Source: Campylobacteraceae bacterium (GTDB taxonomy: Bacteria; Campylobacterota; Campylobacteria; Campylobacterales; Sulfurovaceae). Taken from it: a stretch of DNA of 44,914 bases. Of this stretch, positions 23,804-32,233 are shown piece after piece. Under the pieces are notes generated by a model. That model had not been told where the DNA came from. It saw only the letters and a list, made by a program, of their open reading frames with translations, and searched no databases. The stretch spans positions 1 to 44,914 of the forward strand of contig JALXFN010000119.1 of the NCBI GenBank assembly GCA_027068975.1, in the 5' to 3' direction. Positions within the stretch are counted from its first letter, which is position 1, and every line of letters begins with the position of its first letter. Both the position numbers and the translations under genes were made by a program.

Positions 23804-25396
23804 GTGGAACAACAAAACGATCTCCAAAAACGACTTCTTATAGCATTGGTACTCTCATTTTTAGTATTTGTAGTATTTGATATGTTTATGCCTAAAACGG
23901 CTAAAAACTTAGATAACAATGCGACAGTGACTCAAAGACAAGCTACTCCAACAACACAACAAACACCTAAAGTAGTAAATAATACAACCTCAACTGTTCA
24001 ATCAGTAGGACAAAATGCAGCTCCTGTATCTAGCATAAAAGCTTTAACTACCGTTACATCTGATAGATTTATCTATACTATAGATGAATTTGCTCGAATA
24101 GCACAAGTTAAAATGTTAGAAAAAAAATATGAATATGAAGGTAAAAAGTTAGAACTTTTAAATCCTAATTGGGTTAAGCCTTTAGAGATTCGTTTTGCTG
24201 ATACTACTTTAAATGCAGAAGCACTTAAAACACCATATACTACTTCATCAGAAAATCTTGATTTAAACTCAGGTACTTCTAAAGTTACATTTACTCAAAA
24301 GTTAAGTTCAATAACTGTAACAAAAGAGTTGACTTTTTATAAAGATGGTCATTACGATATAAATATTGATCTTTCAAAACCTGCTCAATATTTTATAACA
24401 ACAGGACAAAGACCAAATGCTGATCATACAATGTATATGGTTGTTCAAGGTTCACTTATTAAAAAAACTAATGGAGTAGTAGAGATAATAGAAGATGGTG
24501 ATTCTGAGGGGTCACTTACTGTACCAAATGCAGAGTTTGCAGCAGCATTTGACAGATATTTCTCATCTATATTATATAATTTTGAAAAGCCATTAAATGT
24601 TTCAACCTTAACAATAGAAGAAGAGAAAGCTTTACTATTTGTTCAAGGTGAGCAATCATTTGCTCTGCATGGTTATATTGGACCCAAAGAGTCAAAAATT
24701 TTAAAAAGTATTCATCCTAAATTGACAGATGCTATAGAGTATGGTTGGTTTACTTTTATATCGAAACCACTCTTTAAGGTATTAGAGTGGTTCCATGGTT
24801 TGGTAGGAAATTGGGGTTGGGCTATTGTTTTGGTAACTCTACTCATTAAACTGATTCTTTTCCCTCTTTCGTACAAAGGTATGATGTCTATGCAGAAACT
24901 TAAAGACCTTGCTCCTCAGATGAAAGAGCTAAAAGAGAAGTATGGTAAAGATCCACAAAAAATGAATGCAAAAATGATGGAGATGTATAAGAAGAATGGA
25001 GCCAATCCAATGGGAGGTTGTCTTCCTATGTTACTTCAAATACCAATTTTCTTTGCAATCTATAGAGTTCTTCTGAATGCTGTAGAGTTACAGGGAGCTC
25101 CATGGATTTTATGGATTACTGACTTATCCGTGAAAGATCCACTCTTTGTACTTCCTATACTGATGGGTGCTTCAATGTGGTATCAACAGCGAATTACACC
25201 TAATACTATGACTGACCCAATGCAACAGAAAATTTTCCAATGGTTACCAGTGGTAATGACAATATTCTTTGTAACATTCCCAGCAGGTCTAGTGCTTTAT
25301 TGGTTGGTGAATAACCTATTCTCAATTGCTCAGCAATTTGTTATAAACAATGCATATGAAAAATATAAAGCTACTAAAGCTACAGTACAAAAATAA
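23804..25396 (+). CDS. yidC: Membrane protein insertase YidC
   Basis: A 530-residue inner-membrane insertase of the Oxa1/YidC/Alb3 family, which folds and inserts membrane proteins alone or with SecYEG. Residues 1-28 form the first membrane segment, about 30-320 the periplasmic beta-sandwich domain of Gram-negative YidC, and the C-terminal 200 residues the five-helix core (WGWAIVLVTLLIKLILFP, the cytoplasmic hairpin with MKELKEKYGKDPQKMN, GGCLPMLLQIPIFFAIYRVL, ITDLSVKDP, FPAGLVLYWLVNNLFSIAQQ). Thr/Gln/Asn-rich linker at 35-70. GTG start; the promoter is just upstream. Followed by jag and mnmE. Confidence 0.97.
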   Translation: MEQQNDLQKRLLIALVLSFLVFVVFDMFMPKTAKNLDNNATVTQRQATPTTQQTPKVVNNTTSTVQSVGQNAAPVSSIKALTTVTSDRFIYTIDEFARIAQVKMLEKKYEYEGKKLELLNPNWVKPLEIRFADTTLNAEALKTPYTTSSENLDLNSGTSKVTFTQKLSSITVTKELTFYKDGHYDINIDLSKPAQYFITTGQRPNADHTMYMVVQGSLIKKTNGVVEIIEDGDSEGSLTVPNAEFAAAFDRYFSSILYNFEKPLNVSTLTIEEEKALLFVQGEQSFALHGYIGPKESKILKSIHPKLTDAIEYGWFTFISKPLFKVLEWFHGLVGNWGWAIVLVTLLIKLILFPLSYKGMMSMQKLKDLAPQMKELKEKYGKDPQKMNAKMMEMYKKNGANPMGGCLPMLLQIPIFFAIYRVLLNAVELQGAPWILWITDLSVKDPLFVLPILMGASMWYQQRITPNTMTDPMQQKIFQWLPVVMTIFFVTFPAGLVLYWLVNNLFSIAQQFVINNAYEKYKATKATVQK

Positions 25397-25420
25397 ATTA
25401 ATATAAGGAGGGGAGAGAAC

Positions 25421-26413
25421 ATGCAAATGAAAAGAATTGAAGCTGAAACATTAGAAGAAGCCTACAGTAAGGCAGCCAAAGAGCTATCGTGTTCGATAAC
25501 AGAGATAAACTATGAGATAGTACAACACCCAAATACAGGTATGATGGGGCTTTTTAAAAAACCAGCCATTATTATTGCTGTTAAAAAGCTTGTTGACTCT
25601 ACAAATAGAGAAAAAGATATAGAAAATGAAAATAGTTCTATTACTGTTAGACCTAAAAAGAGTGATAAAAATGATATTAAGAAGCAGTCTGAACCCGAGC
25701 CAGAAGCAATAGAAAAAATTACAGAGGCAGAAAGTACAGAAAAAAATGTTGAAAGTAATTTTGATGCAGTATCTACAGTTATAGAAAATAAAGATGCTAT
25801 TGTTGACAGTTTTTTTAATAATGAAGAAAAAATAGAAACGAAAAAACCAGAAATCAAAAAAGCTAAAGAGAGAGAAGAGGTTCAAGATAATTCTTCTAAC
25901 TCTTTTGAATCATTAGAGTTTGATGATGATAGAGATAGCCCTGAAAATAGAGAACGCTCCATTGAAATAGAAAATAAGTTAAAAAAATTGATAGAGTCTG
26001 GATGTTTTGAGATAGATACAGTTGAAGTAGATGTTTTTAATGGTATTGCTCATATTTTTGTTGATGGAGAAGATGCAGCGCTTTTAATTGGAAAAGAGGG
26101 GTACAGATATAATGCTCTCTCTTACATGCTATTTAATTGGATTAATTCTACTTATGACTTGTATATTAAATTGGAAATTGCAGAGTTTATTCAAACACAA
26201 GAGGAGATGATTGATAACTATCTGAAACCAATTGCAGAACATATTTTAGAGCATGGTAGAGGAAAAACCAAACCTCTTGATGGTATTTTAGTGCAGATTG
26301 CATTGGAAAAACTTCGTGCTATGTTTCCGAATAAATATATTGCTATCAAGACTGGAAAAGATGGTAAAAAGTTTATACTTATTAACAATTTTAATAGTCA
26401 AAAAAACAGTTAA
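25421..26413 (+). CDS. jag: Jag/KhpB-like RNA-binding protein (Jag-N, KH, R3H)
   Basis: A 330-residue protein with the three Jag domains: Jag-N at 1-55 (IEAETLEEAYSKAAKELS ... GMMGLFKKPA), a long acidic Lys/Glu/Ser-rich linker at about 60-190, a KH domain at about 195-265 (HIFVDGEDAALLIGKEGYRYNAL with the GxxG-like IGKEG) and an R3H domain at the end. Jag/KhpB binds RNA together with KhpA and influences cell-wall growth and division. The RBS AAGGAGGGG (25405-25413) is very strong and places the start at 25421. It lies between yidC and mnmE, the standard order. Confidence 0.93.
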   Translation: MQMKRIEAETLEEAYSKAAKELSCSITEINYEIVQHPNTGMMGLFKKPAIIIAVKKLVDSTNREKDIENENSSITVRPKKSDKNDIKKQSEPEPEAIEKITEAESTEKNVESNFDAVSTVIENKDAIVDSFFNNEEKIETKKPEIKKAKEREEVQDNSSNSFESLEFDDDRDSPENRERSIEIENKLKKLIESGCFEIDTVEVDVFNGIAHIFVDGEDAALLIGKEGYRYNALSYMLFNWINSTYDLYIKLEIAEFIQTQEEMIDNYLKPIAEHILEHGRGKTKPLDGILVQIALEKLRAMFPNKYIAIKTGKDGKKFILINNFNSQKNS

Positions 26414-26418
26414 GTACT

Positions 26419-27762
26419 ATGGCGAGTAGAACCATAGCAGCCATTGCTACAGCAAGTGGTATATCTTCAATATCTATTATACGAGTAAGTGGAGATATAG
26501 CACTTACTCTTGCTAAAAAAATTTCTCAAAAAGATGATATTACTCCTAGACATGCACACCTCACTTCACTCTATAATAAAGATGCTAATCTTATAGACTA
26601 TGCTATTTTAATCTATTTTAAAAATCCTCACTCTTTTACGGGTGAAGATATTGTAGAGTTTCAATGTCATGGTGGAATGGTAGTTGCCCAAGAGATTTTA
26701 GAGACACTCTTAGCCTATGGAGCTGTACTAGCAGAGCCAGGAGAGTTTTCTAAACGAGCATTTTTAAATGGTAAAATAGACTTAACCAAAGCAGAAGCGA
26801 TAGCCAAACTTATAGAGGCAAAGTCTGTTGATGCAGCTAAGATATTGGCTAAACAGCTTAAAGGTGATTTAAAAGAGTTTATAGATGAGAGTAGGGAAGC
26901 AATGCTTCGTGCTACAGCTTACTCTGAAGTGATGATTGATTATGCTGAAGAGGATATTCCTGATGATATATTAAAAAACATTGTTGAACAGTTAGATTCT
27001 CTAATTATAAAAATAGATAATATTGTAGATGCAAGTCATAGACGTAAAGGACTCATAGATGGTTTTAGAGTTGCTATTATAGGTAAGCCAAATGTGGGCA
27101 AGAGTTCTCTTTTAAATGGGCTACTTTCATACGAAAGAGCCATTGTCAGTGATATTGCTGGTACAACACGTGATACCATTGAAGAGCAGGTACGTATTGG
27201 GTCACATGTTATTCGTTTGGTAGATACAGCAGGAATTCGTGATGCACGGGATACGATAGAGCAAATAGGTGTAGAGCGTTCTTTAGAGTCTATTGCAGAT
27301 GCAGATGTTGTTATTGCTCTTTTTGATAGCAGTAGACCTTTTGATGATGAAGATGCTAAAATAGTTGATATATTAGACAATATAGACGATAAAGAGATTA
27401 TTGTTGCTCTTAATAAGTCTGATTTAGAGAAGGTGTTAGATTCAAGTAATTTAGATAAATTTAATCTTATAGAAGTTAGTACTAAGCACAATTTTAAGAC
27501 GCTTACAGTTAAATTACAAGAGTATTTTGATAATATTGGAGAAGATGAAGAGTTAATGCTTATCTCAACACGACAAATAGAGGCTGTAGAAAAGACCAAA
27601 CAAGCGATAATAGAGGCAAAAGAGCCTCTGTTATTGGGTGAACTGGAGTTTTTCTCTTATCATCTTCAAGATGCTATTACAGCGTTGAGTTCCATATCTA
27701 AACCTTATGATTCTGAAGAAGTTTTAGATAAAATGTTTGGTGAGTTCTGTTTAGGAAAATAA
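26419..27762 (+). CDS. mnmE: tRNA modification GTPase MnmE (TrmE)
   Basis: A 447-residue GTPase which, with MnmG, installs the carboxymethylaminomethyl group on U34 of tRNAs reading split codon boxes. The N-terminal folate-binding domain (ASRTIAAIATASGISSISIIRVSG) is followed by helices and an inserted G domain: G1 GKPNVGKS (222-229), G2 GTTRDT, G3 DTAGIRD, G4 NKSD. The C-terminus ends FGEFCLGK, where the C(I/L/V)GK cysteine is required for modification. Length is normal. It begins six bases after jag, so both are probably one operon. Confidence 0.97.
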   Translation: MASRTIAAIATASGISSISIIRVSGDIALTLAKKISQKDDITPRHAHLTSLYNKDANLIDYAILIYFKNPHSFTGEDIVEFQCHGGMVVAQEILETLLAYGAVLAEPGEFSKRAFLNGKIDLTKAEAIAKLIEAKSVDAAKILAKQLKGDLKEFIDESREAMLRATAYSEVMIDYAEEDIPDDILKNIVEQLDSLIIKIDNIVDASHRRKGLIDGFRVAIIGKPNVGKSSLLNGLLSYERAIVSDIAGTTRDTIEEQVRIGSHVIRLVDTAGIRDARDTIEQIGVERSLESIADADVVIALFDSSRPFDDEDAKIVDILDNIDDKEIIVALNKSDLEKVLDSSNLDKFNLIEVSTKHNFKTLTVKLQEYFDNIGEDEELMLISTRQIEAVEKTKQAIIEAKEPLLLGELEFFSYHLQDAITALSSISKPYDSEEVLDKMFGEFCLGK

Positions 27763-27775
27763 ATAAAGGATGAAA

Positions 27776-28504
27776 ATGTTAAATAAAAATATTAAATATT
27801 TAGTAGTAGCATTGGCTATTATTGGTACTTCTGCTTGTAGCGAAAGAAAGATTGTTTTACATCAAGATGCTGGAGATATGATTCAAACCACAAGAAATAC
27901 CCATGTTATTAAACGACCTCGTGTACCTATAAAAGAGGAGATATTAATTAATAAAAATCCAGACTTGGGTAGTCGAGTTGATGTACCTAAAAATAATCCA
28001 TCTTTAAGTACAAGTGTTGATGGTAAGTCAACAGATGAAAATATTACATCTGAAATTCCTTTAGAGAATGGTGGTAGAATGGAACGTATAGCGTTTCCAG
28101 TTGAAGAGTATAAGCATATTAAAAAAATAGGTCACAGTACAGTGTCTGGTAGCATATATTTAGAAAATTCTTATACTTCAGATAAAGTTATGGGACAAAA
28201 AGTAAAGCTCTATTTAAATCCTGTTACTTCGTATTCAGAGCAGTGGTATCAAGAGAGTTATCTAGGTGGATATAAACTCTCCAAATCAGACCCTAGACTT
28301 TATAATTATCTAAAATTTACTATGTCAAATTCTAATGGAAAGTTTAACTTTTTTGGTGTCCCAACAGGTCAATATTATTTAGTAGGAACCATGAAGTGTG
28401 GTGAAAAATGTGGTTTTTCAGAAGAGAAAGTAGTTCGTTTGGCTAAAGAGATAACGGTAGGACGAGGTACAACTCATGTTGACCTTATGAAAAATGTTCC
28501 TTAA
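27776..28504 (+). CDS. Predicted lipoprotein of unknown function
   Basis: A 242-residue protein with a lipoprotein signal (LVVALAIIGTSAC; lipobox GTSAC). The middle (about 30-110) is Pro/Asn/Ser-rich and probably disordered; the C-terminal part from about 125 (GHSTVSGSIYLENSY ... KFNFFGVPTGQYYLVGTMKCGEKCG) resembles a carboxypeptidase-regulatory or transthyretin-like beta-sandwich, a guess from strand pattern. The start at 27776 is chosen because AAAGGA lies five bases before it; the ATG at 27770 sits inside that site. It follows mnmE by 13 bases and may share its transcript. Confidence 0.72.
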   Translation: MLNKNIKYLVVALAIIGTSACSERKIVLHQDAGDMIQTTRNTHVIKRPRVPIKEEILINKNPDLGSRVDVPKNNPSLSTSVDGKSTDENITSEIPLENGGRMERIAFPVEEYKHIKKIGHSTVSGSIYLENSYTSDKVMGQKVKLYLNPVTSYSEQWYQESYLGGYKLSKSDPRLYNYLKFTMSNSNGKFNFFGVPTGQYYLVGTMKCGEKCGFSEEKVVRLAKEITVGRGTTHVDLMKNVP

Positions 28505-28512
28505 TAAATATA

Positions 28513-28536
28513 AGGTTTATCCTTTTGGATAAGCCT
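28513..28536 (-). terminator. Terminator hairpin overlapping the dUTPase stop codon
   Basis: On the minus strand AGGCTTATCC, loop AAAA, GGATAAACCT forms a 10-bp stem with one G-T pair, followed by a T/A-rich tract. The stem contains the last codons and stop of the dUTPase gene. Read on the plus strand it may also stop transcripts from the lipoprotein gene. Confidence 0.6.
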
Positions 28537-29200
28537 CTTCTAATACATCATATAAAGCATCGGGTGTAATCTCGCTCTGCTCATTTAAAACCCTTTGCAT
28601 AACCACATTGTCCTCTTTTTCATTCCATATTTTTATATATGTTCCCTCTTTATATCCATGCTCTTGTCTAAATTTATTTAATATGTTTTTCCCAATATAA
28701 AGTTTATATAGTTCAGGTAATTTTAGGTTGAGTTTTGAGGCAATGGTTAAAAATGAGATAACCAAGGCATCGATGTTATCTTTATCACAAAATAGTAGTC
28801 TAATCATATCTTCTACTAAAGCTATCTCTTCATAGTTGTCTAGCTTTTCACTCTTCTCTTCTTTTGTAAACTCTTCAAAACCTTCCATGCTAGAAACAGC
28901 TCTAGCAATATCTTCTATGGAACCTCTTTCTTCTATCTTATATATACGTAAAGCTTCTGACATAATAAAGTGCCAAATATCTACTATCTCTATTTTGATA
29001 TTTTCATAATCAGGAGATGCATCAATGTTTTTCCAGTGTTTCCAAGGATATGACTCAATAAGCTCTGCAGCCTCAAGGTAGATACAACGACGCCAATCAA
29101 TACGCTTACCATTTTTAGTAAAGCCTTTTTCCCAATCAAGACCATTTGTTGCATCATTTAGTTTCTGTTGTAGTTCTAACATTTGTAATATTTTGTTCAT
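28517..29200 (-). CDS. Dimeric dUTP diphosphatase (Campylobacter type, all-alpha NTP hydrolase)
   Basis: A 227-residue all-helical dUTPase of the dimeric class, unrelated to the usual trimeric Dut. It hydrolyses dUTP (and dUDP) to dUMP, keeping uracil out of DNA and feeding thymidylate synthesis. Visible motifs: LQQKLNDATNGLDWEKG near the N-terminus, the metal site YLEAAELIESYPWKHWK (ExxE), IEIVDIWHFIMSE (ExxD), and FRQEHGYKEGTYIKIWNEKEDN near the C-terminus. Length fits. The stop codon lies inside a terminator hairpin; it converges with the lipoprotein gene. Confidence 0.92.
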   Translation of the reverse strand: MNKILQMLELQQKLNDATNGLDWEKGFTKNGKRIDWRRCIYLEAAELIESYPWKHWKNIDASPDYENIKIEIVDIWHFIMSEALRIYKIEERGSIEDIARAVSSMEGFEEFTKEEKSEKLDNYEEIALVEDMIRLLFCDKDNIDALVISFLTIASKLNLKLPELYKLYIGKNILNKFRQEHGYKEGTYIKIWNEKEDNVVMQRVLNEQSEITPDALYDVLEEAYPKG

Positions 29201-29302
29201 TAATTTAACCTCTTTTATTTTAGAAAATTATTGATGTAATTGTAGCTGATTTTGCTTCATATTGATATTTATTATTTAACCCCCATAAAACCAAAGAAAA
29301 GG

Positions 29303-29308
29303 TATAAT
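29303..29308 (+). promoter_or_regulatory. -10 element for gatB
   Basis: TATAAT 44 bases before the gatB ATG. A run of nine A follows at the expected transcription start region. Confidence 0.5.
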
Positions 29309-29352
29309 CCAAAAAAAAATTAAAGCAATTATTATATAAAAAGGTTTATCCG

Positions 29353-30780
29353 ATGTTTGAAACTGTCATTGGTCTTGAAGTCCACGTTCAACTTAATACT
29401 AAAACAAAGCTCTTTTGTTCTTGTCCTACAAGTTTTGCAGAGCACCAAAACTCTAACACTTGTCCTACCTGTTTAGCACTCCCTGGTGCCTTACCTATTG
29501 TAAACAAAGAGGCAGCTATAAAAGCTATGAGATTGGGTTATGCTATCAATGCAAATGTGGTTCACTCTTCAAATTTTGACAGAAAATCCTACTTTTACCC
29601 TGACAGTCCTTCTGCTTATCAAATTACGCAACTAACCAATGCTATTGTTCAAAAAGGTGAACTATTCATAGACCTAAAAGATGGTACGAAAAAAAGAATC
29701 GGTATGACACAGGCTCACCTTGAAGCAGATGCAGGTAAAAATATACATGAGGGTGAGCACTCAAAGGTTGACCTTAACCGAGCAGGTACACCACTACTAG
29801 AGATTGTATCTGAGCCAGATATGAGAAGTGCTTATGAAGCTGTTGCCTACTTGAAAAAACTGCACTCGACTGTTCGTTATCTTGATATATCTGATGCAAA
29901 TATGCAAGAGGGCTCATTTAGATGTGATGTTAACGTCTCTATTCGCCCAAAAGGTCAAGAGGAGTTTGGAACAAGAGTTGAGATTAAAAACATTAACTCA
30001 TTTAAGTTTGTAGAAGCTGCCATAGCCTATGAAGTGCAACGTCAGATAGAAGCCTATGAAGATGGTATCTATGATGAAGAGGTATATCAAGAGACACGTT
30101 TATGGAATGTAGACGAGGGTGTAACTAGGTCTATGAGGGGTAAAGAGGAAGCTGCTGATTATCGTTATTTTCCAGACCCAGACCTGCGTCCACTTGTTGT
30201 GACTCAAGAGATGATAGATGAAGCAAAAGAGATGCCAGAACTCCCTGATGCAAAAGTAAAACGTTACACAGAAGAACTTAAAATTAAAAAATATGATGCC
30301 TTGGTACTTTGTGCAGAAAAAGAGTTGGCATACTTTTTTGAAGCGATGTTAGAGACAGGAGCTTCTGCTAAAAACTCTGTAAATTGGTTAACCACAGAGC
30401 TTCTAGGTCGATTAAAAAAGACAGAGTTTGACATTAGTACTTCTCCTGTATCAGCTCAAAAGCTGGGAGAGCTGGTTTCTAAAATTGATGATGGTAGTAT
30501 TAGTGGGAAAGGTGCAAAAGAGATTTTAGATGTACTGATGGAAAAAGATGAAGATATAGATGGACTTATAGACTCTATGGGATTAGCACAAGTTTCAGAT
30601 GACGGTGCTATTTTAGAAATTATAGATGCGATTATTGCTGCTAACCCTGAGAAAGTTGAAGAGTTTAAAGGTGGGAAAGAGAAACTATTTGGTTTCTTCG
30701 TGGGGCAAACTATGAAAGCAAGTAAAGGTTCTGCAAACCCTCAAAAGGTAAATGAACTTCTTAGAGAACGTCTTTCATAA
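29353..30780 (+). CDS. gatB: Aspartyl/glutamyl-tRNA(Asn/Gln) amidotransferase subunit B
   Basis: A 475-residue subunit of the GatCAB complex, which converts misacylated Glu-tRNA(Gln) and Asp-tRNA(Asn) into the correct amides. [21 protein letters not shown] at the start, a four-Cys zinc site (CSCP ... CPTC), [12 protein letters not shown] and [16 protein letters not shown] are family signatures of the kinase-like catalytic domain; the C-terminal YqeY/tail domain (about 325-475) binds tRNA. Length is normal. A single gene here; gatA and gatC are not in the window. A degenerate REP and a terminator follow the stop. Confidence 0.98.
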   Translation: MFETVIGLEVHVQLNTKTKLFCSCPTSFAEHQNSNTCPTCLALPGALPIVNKEAAIKAMRLGYAINANVVHSSNFDRKSYFYPDSPSAYQITQLTNAIVQKGELFIDLKDGTKKRIGMTQAHLEADAGKNIHEGEHSKVDLNRAGTPLLEIVSEPDMRSAYEAVAYLKKLHSTVRYLDISDANMQEGSFRCDVNVSIRPKGQEEFGTRVEIKNINSFKFVEAAIAYEVQRQIEAYEDGIYDEEVYQETRLWNVDEGVTRSMRGKEEAADYRYFPDPDLRPLVVTQEMIDEAKEMPELPDAKVKRYTEELKIKKYDALVLCAEKELAYFFEAMLETGASAKNSVNWLTTELLGRLKKTEFDISTSPVSAQKLGELVSKIDDGSISGKGAKEILDVLMEKDEDIDGLIDSMGLAQVSDDGAILEIIDAIIAANPEKVEEFKGGKEKLFGFFVGQTMKASKGSANPQKVNELLRERLS

Positions 30781-30783
30781 TAG

Positions 30784-30799
30784 GTAGGGTGCCGTTGAG
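30784..30799 (+). repeat. Degenerate REP-like remnant after gatB
   Basis: GTAG (30784-30787) followed by GGTGCCGTTGAGC looks like the first half of the element at 2901 (GTAG then GGTGC-T-GTT), but the second arm is missing and a terminator hairpin begins at 30803. It is interpreted as a truncated copy. Confidence 0.4.
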
Positions 30800-30802
30800 C
30801 TT

Positions 30803-30824
30803 AAACCTCCAAAAGGAGGTTTTT
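30803..30824. terminator. Rho-independent bidirectional terminator between gatB and the beta-barrel gene
   Basis: AAACCTCC, loop AAAA, GGAGGTTT followed by TT on the plus strand; on the minus strand the stem is likewise led by AAAAA and followed by TTTAA. An 8-bp perfect stem between two convergent genes, suited to ending both transcripts. Confidence 0.85.
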
Positions 30825-30830
30825 AAGAAT

Positions 30831-32039
30831 TTATTTAAGACGGTAGCTAAGACTTGAAGTTAAGGTGGTGTTCCATCCTTTTGTCTCTGCAAAACCAAGG
30901 TTGTTTCCATCAACATTACTTAGAGATAATGTTGTATCGAATGTTAATTGGTTAGCAAGATAGTATCTAAAGGTTGTTCCTAATGTATTTGTAGTTACAT
31001 CATCACCTGAGTTGTTTGCTTTTGAAAATTCAAAGTCCCAAGAGTTAATCCAATCAACTTTATCAGACATTTCATAAGTATAACTTAAATCATTTTTCAT
31101 TTTATAGTCAAGGTCAGAATCACTATCTAGTACTTTTGCTGTAGTAAGTGTCTCTCTTAACTGTGATGTATAACCAAAAGGTAAAGCATAATCAAACTTT
31201 GCGTTTACTGTTGTGTCTCCACTATCTCCATTATAATCAGAAAGTACCTGACCAGCACCTGCTTGAACTGTCCACCCATGAAGTCTAGCGAGTACACCAC
31301 GTGCATCATTTGTAGATAAAATTTCATTGAGTCTAACAACACCTGTAGCAGAAAGCGTATCACCTACAAGAGCATCATTCTTTTTCAATGCTTTTTCCAT
31401 ATCAGAATACCAATATTGTGTATATTCATTTGAGCCATATTTACTGACATACTCATCTTGTAGACCAATTATTTTCGCTAAAGCCATTAATGCTTTGTCT
31501 GAAACATCTGGTTTGATAATTTTGTACTCTTTTAAATCTTCAGCAATTCTCATTGCACTTGCAAGAGGTGTAGCAATATACATACGTCCATAACCAGCAC
31601 CAACACCAACTTCTACATAAGGGTCAGAGGCACTTGATGTTGTTGATAATTTTTTATATCCTAGTTTACTATTACCATAAACAAAGTAGGTATCATCATT
31701 TTTAAGATATTTATTAACTTGAATATCTGCTTCCGTACTGTATTTAGTATCTTTAGAGGCATTGGCATCAGAGCCTCTAGTTGTAGAACCTTCACCTTTA
31801 ATAGAGTAATTCAATGTATAGGGTGCTGTAGTATGTACACTCTCTAAATCAGCTTTAACCACTGCATTGTAACTGGTTTGTTCTTTATCTGAATCATCAT
31901 TGACTGTTAGACTTCCATCTAAGTATGCATCAGAGTAAGTCCCCTCAATCACTTTGTAGTCTGTAAGCTCTATTGCTGAAGCTGTATTTGTTAAAAAAAG
32001 TACGCCTATTGCGACCAAAGATAGTTTTAAATTATTCAT
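30831..32039 (-). CDS. Predicted outer-membrane beta-barrel protein
   Basis: A 402-residue exported protein. The signal peptide (LSLVAIGVLFLTNTASAIE) is typical. The rest is rich in alternating polar/hydrophobic strands (YNAVVKADLESV, TLNYSIKGEG, NDLSYTYEMSDKVDW, TTFRYYLANQLTFDTTLSLS) and ends in SLSYRLK, where a strand near the end plus an aromatic residue resembles the C-terminal beta-signal but with Leu-Lys after it. A helical insert at about 165-245 contains KALMALAKIIG and interrupts the strands. It may be a porin-like or adhesin-type barrel; no family is recognised. AAAGGAATT precedes the ATG; transcription is independent of acnB. Confidence 0.65.
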   Translation of the reverse strand: MNNLKLSLVAIGVLFLTNTASAIELTDYKVIEGTYSDAYLDGSLTVNDDSDKEQTSYNAVVKADLESVHTTAPYTLNYSIKGEGSTTRGSDANASKDTKYSTEADIQVNKYLKNDDTYFVYGNSKLGYKKLSTTSSASDPYVEVGVGAGYGRMYIATPLASAMRIAEDLKEYKIIKPDVSDKALMALAKIIGLQDEYVSKYGSNEYTQYWYSDMEKALKKNDALVGDTLSATGVVRLNEILSTNDARGVLARLHGWTVQAGAGQVLSDYNGDSGDTTVNAKFDYALPFGYTSQLRETLTTAKVLDSDSDLDYKMKNDLSYTYEMSDKVDWINSWDFEFSKANNSGDDVTTNTLGTTFRYYLANQLTFDTTLSLSNVDGNNLGFAETKGWNTTLTSSLSYRLK

Positions 32040-32192
32040 ATATAATTCCTTTGTATTAATTTTTGGAACTTTATCATGTTAAAGTTAATATAAGGGTAAA
32101 GAGGAGTATTTCAATAGATATAGAGGGAAATAGTTAATATTTAAAATTAAATAATAACATAAAAAAACATTTATACAGTATAGAGCAGTGGT

Positions 32193-32220
32193 GTTAAACA
32201 GAGGAAAACCTCTGTTTAAC
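32193..32220. terminator. Strong hairpin downstream of acnB, likely terminator
   Basis: GTTAAACAGAGG, four-base loop AAAA, CCTCTGTTTAAC: a perfect 12-bp stem. It lies 13 bases beyond the acnB stop (minus strand). No long T-run follows, but stem strength and position argue for a terminator or mRNA 3'-end stabiliser. Confidence 0.65.
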
Positions 32221-32233
32221 GTGAGTAGAAAAA

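Noticed and set aside
25484-25885. 133-codon minus-strand ORF inside jag
   Set aside because: Phe/Cys/Tyr-rich antisense of the acidic linker; not a credible protein.
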